A DNA stretch of 64,000 nt from Acidobacteriota bacterium (lineage in GTDB: Bacteria; Pseudomonadota; Alphaproteobacteria; Caulobacterales; Hyphomonadaceae), in the NCBI GenBank assembly GCA_016712445.1, contig JADJRB010000002.1:496001-560000 (forward strand), in the 5' to 3' direction. Under the pieces are notes generated by a model. That model worked only from the letters and a program-made list of their open reading frames with translations. It was not told the origin of the DNA and did not search any database. Both the position numbers and the translations under genes were made by a program. Every line of letters starts with the position of its first letter. Position 1 is the first letter of the stretch. Positions 24,706-33,229 of the stretch are shown here, one piece after another.

Positions 24706-25473
24706 ATGATCCGTTTCCTGCTCGGAATTGTCCTGCTGATCGGTGTGCTCGCCGTCGGTGTGTTCTTTGTGCCGATTGCGACGGCGCTCAAATATTCGGG
24801 CGCAGCCGGCAATGGCGTCGAGTGGACTGAAGCCAAGGGCTCGATCATGAGCGGGCGACTGGAGGGCCTGAAGATCAAGGGCACGGAATACGGCGATGTC
24901 GACCTGAAGCTCGATCTGCCGGCCGTGTTCAGCGGCGCCCCGCGCTACGCGGTGGACTGGGCCGGCAAGGCCGGAAAAGGCACCGGCAACGTATCTGTGG
25001 CATCCGGCACGGTGATCACGCTGGAAGACTACGCCATCGACCTCGACCTGCTCGCTTTCGAAACGGCGGCGCGCTGGATCCAGCAATCCGGCGGGCGCGT
25101 GAAGCTCGACGGGTCGGAGATCCGCTTCCAGGGCAACGAGTGCCTCGAAGCACAAGGCGTGGCAACCAGCGATGTTCTGGACCGCAACCGCGACATCCTC
25201 GGTGCCGGCTGGAGCGAGCTGCGCGGTGATCTTGCCTGCGACGACGGCAAGTTGCTGATCCCGCTGCAATCGGAAAACGCCGCCGGCACGCGCTTCATCG
25301 TGAAATTGCGCGTGGCGCCTGGAACGCCGGGCAAGTTCGAGGCCCGCGTGAACGGCTTCATTCCGCGCACACTCAACTTTGCGCTGCCGCTGGCCGGGTT
25401 CGCGCGGGACGGCGAGGAATTCGTTTTTGTGCCGAAGCGCAAGGCTGCGGTCGCGGCGGCGCCTTCGCCCTAG
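24706..25473 (+). CDS. gspN: Type II secretion system protein N (GspN)
   Basis: 255-aa inner-membrane-anchored periplasmic protein of the GspN family. The N-terminal hydrophobic segment (residues 1-27, MIRFLLGIVLLIGVLAVGVFF) is followed by a beta-rich region with the family pattern GVEWTEAKGSIMSGRLEGLKI, and a C-terminal segment LPLAGFARDGEEFVFVP. GspN is an accessory part of type II secretion and is normally with other gsp genes, none of which is in this window. ATG 24706 has GGAAGG upstream. The stop shares CTAG with the convergent XRE regulator. Confidence 0.82.
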   Translation: MIRFLLGIVLLIGVLAVGVFFVPIATALKYSGAAGNGVEWTEAKGSIMSGRLEGLKIKGTEYGDVDLKLDLPAVFSGAPRYAVDWAGKAGKGTGNVSVASGTVITLEDYAIDLDLLAFETAARWIQQSGGRVKLDGSEIRFQGNECLEAQGVATSDVLDRNRDILGAGWSELRGDLACDDGKLLIPLQSENAAGTRFIVKLRVAPGTPGKFEARVNGFIPRTLNFALPLAGFARDGEEFVFVPKRKAAVAAAPSP

Positions 25474-25826
25474 GACCGGTCGAGCAGCAGGTCCACCTGC
25501 ACATCCAGCGCTTCGGCGAGGCGTTTGGCGGTCTTCAGGCCGAACGACATGCCGCGCTCGATTGCAGAGATGTGATTGGCCCGAATCCCGCTGCGCTCAC
25601 CCAGCTCGCGCTGCGTCATCAAGCGGAACTGGCGAACCGCGCGCACGGCGTTCTCGCCTTCGCCGATACGCTTCAGCAGCACTGGCGGCAGCGGCGCAAG
25701 GGACGCGCCAGCGGGTGCCTTCCCGCCCGACAACAGGGTTTCAAGCTGCTTTTCCAGCGCTTCAACCTGCTTCTCGAGGTCCATCACCCGGATCTCGAGC
25801 GAGTAGATGAGTTTTGGATCGCCCAC
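25470..25826 (-). CDS. XRE-family transcriptional regulator with N-terminal coiled coil
   Basis: 118-aa DNA-binding protein. A short coiled coil (about residues 8-33, IRVMDLEKQVEALEKQLETLL) precedes a linker and a lambda-repressor-like helix-turn-helix at about 62-114 (RLMTQRELGERSGIRANHISAIERG, then KTAKRLAEALDVQVDLLL). The coiled coil probably mediates dimerisation. It is divergent from the MFS gene, with 162 bp between, making that transporter a possible target. It is convergent with gspN, sharing a CTAG stop. Confidence 0.88.
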   Translation of the reverse strand: MGDPKLIYSLEIRVMDLEKQVEALEKQLETLLSGGKAPAGASLAPLPPVLLKRIGEGENAVRAVRQFRLMTQRELGERSGIRANHISAIERGMSFGLKTAKRLAEALDVQVDLLLDRS

Positions 25827-25988
25827 GAACCTGCCCCCGGCAACACCTCTCCAGCTTTAGAGGCGTTGTGAAACGGTTCAGTGTCGGAGACGTCACAGTT
25901 TTGTGTCTTGTTCCCGTATCTTCCGCCCGGGCGCCTTGCCCTCGGCAAGGATCAGCGCCACCAAGGGGCAACAGACCTGCCGGAGCGC

Positions 25989-27629
25989 ATGGACACCACG
26001 ACCGCCCCCCGCCCGTTCTCGATCCCGCTGTTCCGGCGGATCTGGACGGCAAACGTCGCATCCCAGTTCGGCGGCCAGATGCAGGCGGTTGGTGCGGCCT
26101 GGCTGATGGTGCAACTAGGCGCCAGCCAGACGCAGATCGCACTCGTTTCAGCGTCGGTCACGTTGCCCATCCTCTTGCTGGCCCTGGTCGCCGGTGCAGC
26201 GGCCGACAACTACTCTCGCCGGCGCGTCATGCTCATGGCGCAGTTCGCGATGTTTGCGCTGTCGGCGGTCCTCTGTGTGCTCGCCTGGACCGGTTCGCTG
26301 ACGCCCTGGCTCCTGCTCAGCTTCACCTTCCTGATCGGCTGCGGCATGGCGATGAACGCGCCGTCCTGGCAGGCGACGGTAGGCGACATCGTCCCACGCG
26401 GCACGATTGCGCATGCGGTGGCGATGAACTCCATGGGCTTCAATATAGCGCGCTCTGCCGGCCCGGCGGTCGGGGGTGCAGTGGTCGCCGCGTTCGGCGC
26501 CGCGGCCGCCTTCACGCTGAACGCCATCAGCTATCTCGGGCTGATGGCGGTGTTGTTCCGCTGGCGGCCCGCCGAACCGGAGAAGCCGAAACTGCGCGAG
26601 AGCCTGAGCAGCGCCATGCTGGCCGGAATCCAGTACGTCGCGCTTTCGCCGCCGATCCGGCGCACGATGTTGCGGGGTGCGTTGTTTGGAATTGGCGGCG
26701 GCTCTGTGACGTCCCTGATGCCCCTTGTTGCGCGCGATCTCGTGCAAGGCGGCGCCGCAACGTTCGGCCTGCTACTCGGCGCGTTTGGCGCCGGCGCGGT
26801 GATCGGCGCCCTGTCCAGCGCCCGCCTGCGCGCACGGTTCACGAGCGACCTGCTGGTCCGGATGTCGATCAGCGTGATGATCCTCGGCGCGGTGACCGTC
26901 GCACTGAGCAAATGGCTGGCGCTGACCCTGCTGGGCCTCGTCTTCTGCGGCGGCGGGTGGCTGATCAGTGTGGCGACGATGACGGTCGTGGTGCAGATGT
27001 CGGCGCCGCGCTGGGTCGTCGGCCGTGCGATCTCGCTATACCAGATGGCGATATTCGGCGCGATGGCGCTCAGTAGCTGGACCAGCGGCGTGCTGTCGGA
27101 GAATTTCGGCGTCTCCAACGCGATGCTGACCATGATGGCCGTGCAGACGGCCGGCCTTGCGATCGGCTTCTTCTTCAGGCTGCCTGAAGTCGATCACCTG
27201 AACCTCGATCCGCTGGATCGCTGGCAGATTCCCTCCGTGAAAGTCGATGTTGAGCCGCGAAGCGGTCCGATCCGGGTGGCGATCCGCTACCGGATTTCGG
27301 AAAGCGACATTCCGGCCTTCATCGCCGCGATGAACGAGCGGCGGCGCGTGCGCCGGCGCGACGGTGCGAAGGCGTGGAGCCTTTCCAGGGACCTTGCGGA
27401 CTTGGAGACCTGGATCGAGCAATACCAGTTCGCGCGCTGGGCTGACTACGTGCGCCACAACGAGCGGCGAACCCATGCGGACGATGACAATCACGCCGCG
27501 ATCAAGTCCCTTCACAAGGGAAGCTGGCCGCCGGAAATCCACCGCCTTCTCGAACGGCAGGTGAGCAGCTATCCGGTGAACGCGGGACCGCCCGTCGACA
27601 CGACCATTGATCCGACCCGGGACGCCTGA
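25989..27629 (+). CDS. MFS transporter with C-terminal cytoplasmic domain (MFS_3 type)
   Basis: Major facilitator exporter of 546 aa in the enterobactin-exporter-like MFS_3/DUF894 group. About 12 hydrophobic segments occupy residues 18-410, with the loop motif DNYSRRRVMLMAQ after helix 2 and GFNIARSAGPAVGGAVVAAFGAAAAF typical of this group. A C-terminal ~120-residue soluble domain (IRVAIRYRISESDIPAFIAAM ... EIHRLLERQVSSYPV) is shared by the DUF894 subfamily and resembles a ferredoxin-like mono-oxygenase fold. ATG 25989 follows CGGAG. The substrate is unknown; small metabolites or siderophores are exported by relatives. Confidence 0.87.
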   Translation: MDTTTAPRPFSIPLFRRIWTANVASQFGGQMQAVGAAWLMVQLGASQTQIALVSASVTLPILLLALVAGAAADNYSRRRVMLMAQFAMFALSAVLCVLAWTGSLTPWLLLSFTFLIGCGMAMNAPSWQATVGDIVPRGTIAHAVAMNSMGFNIARSAGPAVGGAVVAAFGAAAAFTLNAISYLGLMAVLFRWRPAEPEKPKLRESLSSAMLAGIQYVALSPPIRRTMLRGALFGIGGGSVTSLMPLVARDLVQGGAATFGLLLGAFGAGAVIGALSSARLRARFTSDLLVRMSISVMILGAVTVALSKWLALTLLGLVFCGGGWLISVATMTVVVQMSAPRWVVGRAISLYQMAIFGAMALSSWTSGVLSENFGVSNAMLTMMAVQTAGLAIGFFFRLPEVDHLNLDPLDRWQIPSVKVDVEPRSGPIRVAIRYRISESDIPAFIAAMNERRRVRRRDGAKAWSLSRDLADLETWIEQYQFARWADYVRHNERRTHADDDNHAAIKSLHKGSWPPEIHRLLERQVSSYPVNAGPPVDTTIDPTRDA

Positions 27630-27644
27630 GGAAACCTGAAAGCG

Positions 27645-27720
27645 TGGTGCCGGCAACAGGACTCGAACCCGTGACCCCCTGATTACAAATCAGGTGCTCT
27701 ACCAGCTGAGCTATGCCGGC
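27645..27720 (-). tRNA. tRNA-Thr(TGT)
   Basis: A complete 76-nt cloverleaf including an encoded CCA. The acceptor stem is GCCGGCA/TGCCGGC, D arm GCTC...GAGC, anticodon stem CCTGA/TCAGG with loop TTTGTAA (anticodon TGT, reading ACA), variable loop, and T arm with GGTTCGAGTC. No integrase or element sits next to it. Confidence 0.97.
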
Positions 27721-27849
27721 ACGCGCACGCCGATAGCGGAAACACCCATCCGGCGCAAGCTTGCTAGCCCCGCTGCAGCTCGGCGCGCGCTTGCCAATCG
27801 GCAGCCTGTCACGCATGTTTTTCGGCAAGCGGCCAATCGGGAATGCCCC

Positions 27850-29025
27850 ATGACGCAGCTGACACAGCTACCGCCGCGCGCGGTGATGCCGGACCTGCTG
27901 AGGGCGTTTGCGCTGTTCGGCATAGCGGTGGTCAATGTGGTAGGCTTCGCCCAACCCTTCACAGCGGGGTTTCACGGCGGCGGTCTCGCCACGCCGGCCG
28001 ACAAGATCGCGTACGGCGCGATGACCAGCCTGTTCCTGATGAAGTCCTATCCGTTGTTCTCCATGATGTTCGGGGCCGGTCTGGGCTATCAGATGGCGGC
28101 GTCCGTTCGCGCGGGTGCCCGGTTTGCGCCGCGCTATTTTCGCCGCATGACTGCACTGATGGTGCTGGGACTCCTGCATTTCGTGTTTTTCTGGATCGGC
28201 GACATCCTGTTCACGTATGGCCTCCTCGGCTGCCTGCTTTATGCGCTTCGCGGCGCATCTGTGCGCTTGCTCGTCAGGACCGGGATAGCGCTGATCGCGC
28301 TCAATACCGCGCTCCTGATAGGACTGGCCGGCATGATGTGGCTCGCCGAAAGATATGCCCCCGAAGACCTGGCCGGTTACGCCCGGATGGAAGCGTCGGC
28401 CATCGCCGCCTTCGCAGACGGCAGCTTTGTTGATGCGGTGCTCTATCGGCTTTCCCTCGCCCCGACGCTGGTACCGAGTGTCGTGGCTCAGCAAGGATTG
28501 TCTGTATTCGGATTTTCCTGCTTTGGCCTCGCGATGGTGAAGAGCGGGGTGATCGACCAGCCGGAGGCGGCTGTCTGGCGCCTCTCGCGGCGAGTGCTGT
28601 TGCCGGTCGGGTTGGCGGGCAGCGGAATCGGCTCCGCAATCCTGATACAGGCAGCGTCATCGGTCGACAGCGCCTTCATACTGGGGAGCGCCGTCATTCT
28701 CGGATTCGCGGGCTTTGCGGCGATGGGGTATGCGGGCCTCATCGCGCTGGTCTGTCGCGGCGGCGGTGGACCGGTGCGCAATTTCATCGCGCTGGCGGGC
28801 TCGGCGTCTCTGACCGCCTACCTTCTGCAGTCGGTATTGTTCTCGCTTTTGTTTGCAGACTACGGCGCTGATCTTTTCGGCAAGCTGGGCGCCGCAAGCG
28901 CGATCGCCCTCGCCGCAGGTGTTGCGGGGCTTTCACTCCTGATCACGGGCATCTGGCGACATTTCGCCCCGCGCGGGCCCATGGAGGTATTTTTGCGCCG
29001 AGTGACGTATTGGGGGCGGGCTTAA
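27850..29025 (+). CDS. DUF418 family membrane protein
   Basis: Polytopic inner-membrane protein of 391 aa, about 9-10 hydrophobic segments, with family-typical sections: PDLLRAFALFGIAVVNV at the N-terminus, MTSLFLMKSYPLFSMMFGAGLGYQ, and the C-terminal DUF418 signature region ALAGSASLTAYLLQSVLFSLLF with GPMEVFLRRVTYW at the end. Relatives (YeiB and others) are of unknown biochemical function; acyl- or transport-related roles have been suggested. ATG 27850 was chosen as the first start giving the conserved N-terminus. It lies 129 bp after the oppositely oriented tRNA. Confidence 0.86.
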   Translation: MTQLTQLPPRAVMPDLLRAFALFGIAVVNVVGFAQPFTAGFHGGGLATPADKIAYGAMTSLFLMKSYPLFSMMFGAGLGYQMAASVRAGARFAPRYFRRMTALMVLGLLHFVFFWIGDILFTYGLLGCLLYALRGASVRLLVRTGIALIALNTALLIGLAGMMWLAERYAPEDLAGYARMEASAIAAFADGSFVDAVLYRLSLAPTLVPSVVAQQGLSVFGFSCFGLAMVKSGVIDQPEAAVWRLSRRVLLPVGLAGSGIGSAILIQAASSVDSAFILGSAVILGFAGFAAMGYAGLIALVCRGGGGPVRNFIALAGSASLTAYLLQSVLFSLLFADYGADLFGKLGAASAIALAAGVAGLSLLITGIWRHFAPRGPMEVFLRRVTYWGRA

Positions 29026-29141
29026 AGCCCCGTCACCAAAGGCGATTCAGCCGATTCTGCCTTCTCCCCGATCGCCGAAACCGGAACCGATCCACCGGGC
29101 ATCCGTTTAGCTGACATTCTACGCGATTTCAGGAGACGGAC

Positions 29142-29588
29142 ATGAAAAACGCCTTTCGCAAACTCGCCGCTGCCAGCCTCGCCGGGGCCGCCTTCGTTGC
29201 GCCAGTTGCGTTTGCCGAACCGGCCGCGGACGCGTGCCGAGACATGAATATCGCCATCTACTTTCCTGCCTATGACACGGATTTGACCTCGCAATCAGAG
29301 TCCGTGGTCGAGGAAGCGGGCGAACAGCTCAAGAACTGCGTCGTCACGGGCGTTTCCGTGAACGTGTTGTCTGAAGAGGCAACCACCGACGAGGACGCCG
29401 CGCTGTTGTCCGAAGCGCGGGCGGAAAACGTGATGCAGGCGATTCTCGCCAACGGTATCGACGCCTCGACCTACAAGGCGGACTTCAGCCGCATGGAAGC
29501 CGCCGCTCCGGCCGCCAAGCCGATGGTTAAGCCGATGGCGCGACGTGTGAACGTCGCTTTCAAGGTCCAGTCGCCCGTCGGCGTCTGA
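29142..29588 (+). CDS. Small periplasmic OmpA-like protein
   Basis: 148-aa exported protein. The signal peptide covers residues 1-25 with cleavage after PVAFA. The mature part reads DMNIAIYFPAYDTDLTSQSE and later LSEARAENVMQAILANGID, similar to the beta-alpha repeat of OmpA C-terminal domains but shortened, and lacking the usual GHTD and NRRVEI motifs in full (VNVLSEEATTDED, RRVNVAFKV). It may bind peptidoglycan weakly or be a degenerate family member. AGGAGA sits 6-11 bp before ATG 29142. Two hairpins lie downstream. Confidence 0.75.
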   Translation: MKNAFRKLAAASLAGAAFVAPVAFAEPAADACRDMNIAIYFPAYDTDLTSQSESVVEEAGEQLKNCVVTGVSVNVLSEEATTDEDAALLSEARAENVMQAILANGIDASTYKADFSRMEAAAPAAKPMVKPMARRVNVAFKVQSPVGV

Positions 29589-29604
29589 CGCTTCACAAGC
29601 TTCC

Positions 29605-29674
29605 AGGAGCCGGCGCCTTTCACCGGGCGTGTGGCGCCTCCTGCCCCGGGCGGTGCCCCCCCGCCGTCCGGGGC
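29605..29674 (+). terminator. Two GC hairpins after the OmpA-like gene
   Basis: The first hairpin pairs AGGA plus GGCGCC (29605-29617) with GGCGCC plus TCCT (29633-29642). The second pairs GCCCCGG (29643-29649) with CCGGGGC (29668-29674). They abut each other but have no U-run, so they are a possible terminator or transcript-stabilising end rather than a textbook intrinsic one. Confidence 0.45.
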
Positions 29675-29816
29675 TCTTCAGGTCTCGGACCTGCCGGCCC
29701 GATGGCCCATGAGCCCTGACTGTTTCTTTTCCCCCGCAGCACGCTAAAAGGGCCTCGGCTTGCAGGCGGAGAGCTTGCGGTCAGTCAAAAGCCCTGACGG
29801 AAAAGAAGTTTTGCCC

Positions 29817-31550
29817 ATGACGCGTACCCGGCGCATCCTCATCACCTCGGCCCTGCCCTACATCAATGGGGTGAAGCATCTCGGCAACCTCGCCGGCTCG
29901 ATGCTTCCGGCGGACGTGTATGCCCGCGTCATGCGCCTTCTGGGGCATCAGGTGACGTATATCTGCGCTACCGACGAGCATGGCACGCCGGCTGAGCTCG
30001 CCGCCCAGGCCGCCGGCCAGTCGGTGCAGCAATACTGCGACGAACAATATGAGATCCAGCGCAAGGCGGGCGAAGGCTTTGCCTTGTCGTATGACTGGTT
30101 TGGACGCACATCCCGTCCGGCCAACCATGCACTCACCCAGCACTTCGCGCAGGCGCTGGAGCGCAATGGCCTCATCGAAGTGCAGACGTCCAGACAAGTC
30201 TATGCGGTGGATGATGGCCGGTTCCTGCCCGACCGCTATGTGGAAGGCACCTGCCCACATTGCGGCTTCGAAAAGGCGCGCGGCGACCAGTGCGACAATT
30301 GCGGCCGCCTGCTCGATCCCGTCGACCTGATCAATCCGTACTCGGCGGTGACCGGCAGCCGAAACATCGAAGTACGTGATACCGACCACCTTTATCTGAA
30401 ACAGACCGGCATGCAGGATACGATCCGCGCCTGGGTGAACGAGAAAGGCAAAGCCTGGCCATCGCTGGCAGTGTCGATCGCCAACAAGTGGCTGGATGAG
30501 GGCCTCATTGCCCGTTCGATCACGCGCGATCTCAGCTGGGGCGTGAAGGTAACGTCCGCTGACGGATCACCGCGCCCGGGCTTCGAAAACAAGGTGTTCT
30601 ATGTCTGGTTCGATGCGCCGATCGGCTATATCTCGGCGACGCAGGAATGGGCCGAAGCAACTGGCGGCAACTGGGAACAACTTTGGAAGCGTGATCAGGG
30701 CGCCGACGAGACCGAATACGTCCAGTTCATGGGCAAGGACAATGTCGCCTTCCACACCGTGAGCTTCCCGGTCACGCTGCTCGGTTCGGGCGAGCCGTGG
30801 AAAACGGTCGACAAGCTGAAGGCGTTCAACTGGGTCACCTGGTATGGAGGCAAGTTCTCGACCAGCAACAAGCGCGGCGTGTTCATGGACCAGGCGCTGG
30901 ACCTTCTGCCTGCGGACTATTGGCGGTGGTATCTGATCGCCAATGCGCCGGAGGGTTCTGATGCTGCGTTTACCTGGGAAGGCTTCCAGGCGGCGGTCAA
31001 CTCCGACCTGGCGAACGTGCTCGGCAATTTCGTCAACCGCATCACCAAGTATTGCGCATCGAAATTCGACGGCAAGGTGCCCGGCACCGGCGCACCCGGC
31101 GAAGCAGAAGCCTGGATGGCTGCGGAACTCGCAGAGCGCCTGCCCCGCCTTGTCGAATTCTATGAAGCGATGGAATTCCGCAAGGCAGCTGCGGAAACGC
31201 GCGCGCTCTGGGCTGCCGGCAATGAATACCTCACCAAGGCCGAGCCCTGGGTGAAGTACAAGCAGGATGTGGACGCGGCCGCGGTCGGCGTACGCGCCGG
31301 CCTTAACCTTGCGGCTCTGTTCGGCATCATCGCCCAGCCGATCATCCCTGACACCGCGAAGAAGATCCTCGACGCGCTCGGTATTCCCGAAGCGAACCGC
31401 AAGATGCCGGGCGGCACGGCGGGACAGGACTATGCAGGGCTTCTCGATGCGATCCCGCACGGCGCGCCGATCATGCCGCCGGACGTGCTGTTCCAGAAGA
31501 TCGAGGACGCAACTGTTGCCGAATGGACCGAGCGCTTCGGCGGCGGCTGA
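29817..31550 (+). CDS. metG: Methionine--tRNA ligase
   Basis: Class I aminoacyl-tRNA synthetase charging tRNA-Met, 577 aa. The catalytic Rossmann core starts immediately (TSALPYINGVKHLGN, the HIGH-type motif at residues 21-24). A zinc-knuckle insertion has CPHC at 146-149 and a second CDNC pair. The KMSKS equivalent reads FSTSNKRG at about residue 348. The helical anticodon-binding domain follows. The extra C-terminal EMAP/Trbp dimerisation domain of E. coli MetG is absent, as in many alphaproteobacteria. ATG 29817 begins the conserved core. It is convergent with the DUF938 gene with only 3 bp between stops. Confidence 0.97.
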   Translation: MTRTRRILITSALPYINGVKHLGNLAGSMLPADVYARVMRLLGHQVTYICATDEHGTPAELAAQAAGQSVQQYCDEQYEIQRKAGEGFALSYDWFGRTSRPANHALTQHFAQALERNGLIEVQTSRQVYAVDDGRFLPDRYVEGTCPHCGFEKARGDQCDNCGRLLDPVDLINPYSAVTGSRNIEVRDTDHLYLKQTGMQDTIRAWVNEKGKAWPSLAVSIANKWLDEGLIARSITRDLSWGVKVTSADGSPRPGFENKVFYVWFDAPIGYISATQEWAEATGGNWEQLWKRDQGADETEYVQFMGKDNVAFHTVSFPVTLLGSGEPWKTVDKLKAFNWVTWYGGKFSTSNKRGVFMDQALDLLPADYWRWYLIANAPEGSDAAFTWEGFQAAVNSDLANVLGNFVNRITKYCASKFDGKVPGTGAPGEAEAWMAAELAERLPRLVEFYEAMEFRKAAAETRALWAAGNEYLTKAEPWVKYKQDVDAAAVGVRAGLNLAALFGIIAQPIIPDTAKKILDALGIPEANRKMPGGTAGQDYAGLLDAIPHGAPIMPPDVLFQKIEDATVAEWTERFGGG

Positions 31551-31553
31551 GCG

Positions 31554-32213
31554 TCAGGCGCGTTTGCGAAAACTGACGGTCAGATTGTTGGCCGGCATCT
31601 CGATGACGCTATGCAGCGCGAGACCCGCAGCGGCTGTCAGAGGGACAATATCCCGGTCAAGGTCGCGCACGCCCCAATCCGGATTGCGTGACTTGAGGCT
31701 CTCGTCGAACGCGGCATTGGATGGCGCGATGACGCCGTCTCGGGCGAAGGGTCCGTAGAGGATCAATTGCCCACCAGGCCCCAGCAGCCGCCCTGCCCCG
31801 CGGATGAGTCCTGTCGCGGCGCTCCAGGGCGCAATGTGCACCATGTTGGCGGAGAATATGGCGTCCCAGCCGTCCCCGGTTTCAGCCGAATTCCAATCGT
31901 CCGAGGACGCATCAATGGTCAGCGGTCCGTGCAAACGGTCCGTTGAATCGAGCGCCTTCCACGCAGCCTGGCTGACGAGGCTTTCGGGATCGATGTCGGA
32001 ATAGCTCCAGTCGACGCCCTGAAGTGAGGTCGTCAGAAACGCGCCATGCTCGCCCGTTCCAGAGGCGATTTCGAGGATGCGGGCGGGTCTGGATATCAGC
32101 TGTGAGATGGCATCGCGGATCGGTTCGCGGTTTCGCGCGGCGGAGGGCGAGTAGCGGCGGCCATCGCCGTCCTCTCCGCGCGCCTCCAGCGCGACGGGCG
32201 GCTTGTCAGCCAT
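31554..32213 (-). CDS. DUF938 (UPF0585) SAM-dependent methyltransferase-like protein
   Basis: 219-aa Rossmann-fold protein of the DUF938 family. It has the SAM-binding motif I EIASGTGEHGAFL, the acidic motif II region YSDIDPESL, and DAIFSANMVHIAPW as motif IV, with YGPFARDG downstream. The N-terminus RRYSPSAARNREPI is diagnostic for this family. The substrate is unknown. It is the last gene of a minus-strand operon, its start overlapping the aldo-keto reductase gene by 8 bp. Confidence 0.9.
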   Translation of the reverse strand: MADKPPVALEARGEDGDGRRYSPSAARNREPIRDAISQLISRPARILEIASGTGEHGAFLTTSLQGVDWSYSDIDPESLVSQAAWKALDSTDRLHGPLTIDASSDDWNSAETGDGWDAIFSANMVHIAPWSAATGLIRGAGRLLGPGGQLILYGPFARDGVIAPSNAAFDESLKSRNPDWGVRDLDRDIVPLTAAAGLALHSVIEMPANNLTVSFRKRA

Positions 32214-33225
32214 GGAGCGCCTTCTCGAAGTCGTACATCTCGGTTGTCACGCTGGCCTGACCGACCGGGCTATAGCGCGGGCCGGCGGCGTGCTCTGGTG
32301 CGAAGTGCGCATCGAGGCGCGCGACTTGCGCGCCGGAGAGGACTACAGTCGCCGCTGCGTGATTGTCCTCGAGGTGAGCGCGCTTGGTCGTACCGGGGAT
32401 CGGGATCACGTGGTCACCCTTTGCCAGTGTCCAGGCGAGCGCAAGTTGCGCGACCGTGCAGCCGGCTTCGCGGGCAACGGCGCGGGCTTCGTCCAGCAGC
32501 GCGAGGTTCTTCGGATAGAATTCCGGCGAGAAGCGCGGGAACATCGAGCGGCGCATGTCGCTGGCATGGAAGGCTGCGGGATCAGCGGGTGGATCGGCCA
32601 GGAAGCCGCGCCCGACGGGTGAGAATGCGACGAGCGCAGCGCCCAGTTCTTCGCAAGCTTTCAGGACCGCTATCTCCGGATTGCGGACCCAGAGTGAATA
32701 TTCCGACTGCAACGCCGCGACCGGGTGCACGCTGTGCGCACGGCGCAGCTGGTCCTCGCCCATCTCGGAGAGGCCGATGAAGCGGATCTTCCCGGCCGCC
32801 ACCAGGTCTGCCAGCGCACCGGCAGAGTCTTCTACCGGCACCTTCGGATCCGGGCGATGAAGGTAATAGAGATCGATGACATCCGTACGCAGACGTTTCA
32901 GGCTGGCTTCGCAGGCCGCCTTGATCGCCTCCGGACGCCCGTCGAGCACGCGTTGCCCGTCGCGGAAGCCGAGCACGCATTTGCTGGCAAGGAAATACTC
33001 CTTGCGGCGATGGCCGAGCGCTTCGCCAATCAGTTCCTCGCTGCGGCCGAGGCCGTAGATCGTCGCCGTGTCGAGAAAATCGCATCCGAGATCCAGCGCG
33101 CGCACCAGCAGCGCCTTCGCCTCCGCCTCGTCCAGCGGCGGCCCGTAGGCGTGCGTGATGTTCATGCATCCAAGGCCGACCGGATGCACGTCCCGGTCGC
33201 CAATGCGGCGCTTTGCAATCGTCAT
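32206..33225 (-). CDS. Aldo/keto reductase
   Basis: NADPH-dependent (alpha/beta)8 oxidoreductase, 339 aa. The catalytic tetrad is visible in order: Asp and Tyr in FLDTATIYGLGRSEE, Lys in FLASKC, and His in YYLHRPDP. The C-terminal NADPH site has IPIPGTTKRAHLEDN. It belongs with the general alcohol/aldehyde-reducing AKR family close to YhdN/PLR types. It lies 4 bp after the acyl-CoA ligase stop and overlaps the DUF938 gene, so all three are likely co-transcribed. The substrate is not predictable. Confidence 0.93.
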   Translation of the reverse strand: MTIAKRRIGDRDVHPVGLGCMNITHAYGPPLDEAEAKALLVRALDLGCDFLDTATIYGLGRSEELIGEALGHRRKEYFLASKCVLGFRDGQRVLDGRPEAIKAACEASLKRLRTDVIDLYYLHRPDPKVPVEDSAGALADLVAAGKIRFIGLSEMGEDQLRRAHSVHPVAALQSEYSLWVRNPEIAVLKACEELGAALVAFSPVGRGFLADPPADPAAFHASDMRRSMFPRFSPEFYPKNLALLDEARAVAREAGCTVAQLALAWTLAKGDHVIPIPGTTKRAHLEDNHAAATVVLSGAQVARLDAHFAPEHAAGPRYSPVGQASVTTEMYDFEKALHG

Positions 33226-33229
33226 GAGG

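Noticed and set aside
27645..27720. tRNA-Thr as integration site of a mobile element
   Set aside because: No integrase, no repeated tRNA 3' end and ordinary genes on both sides.
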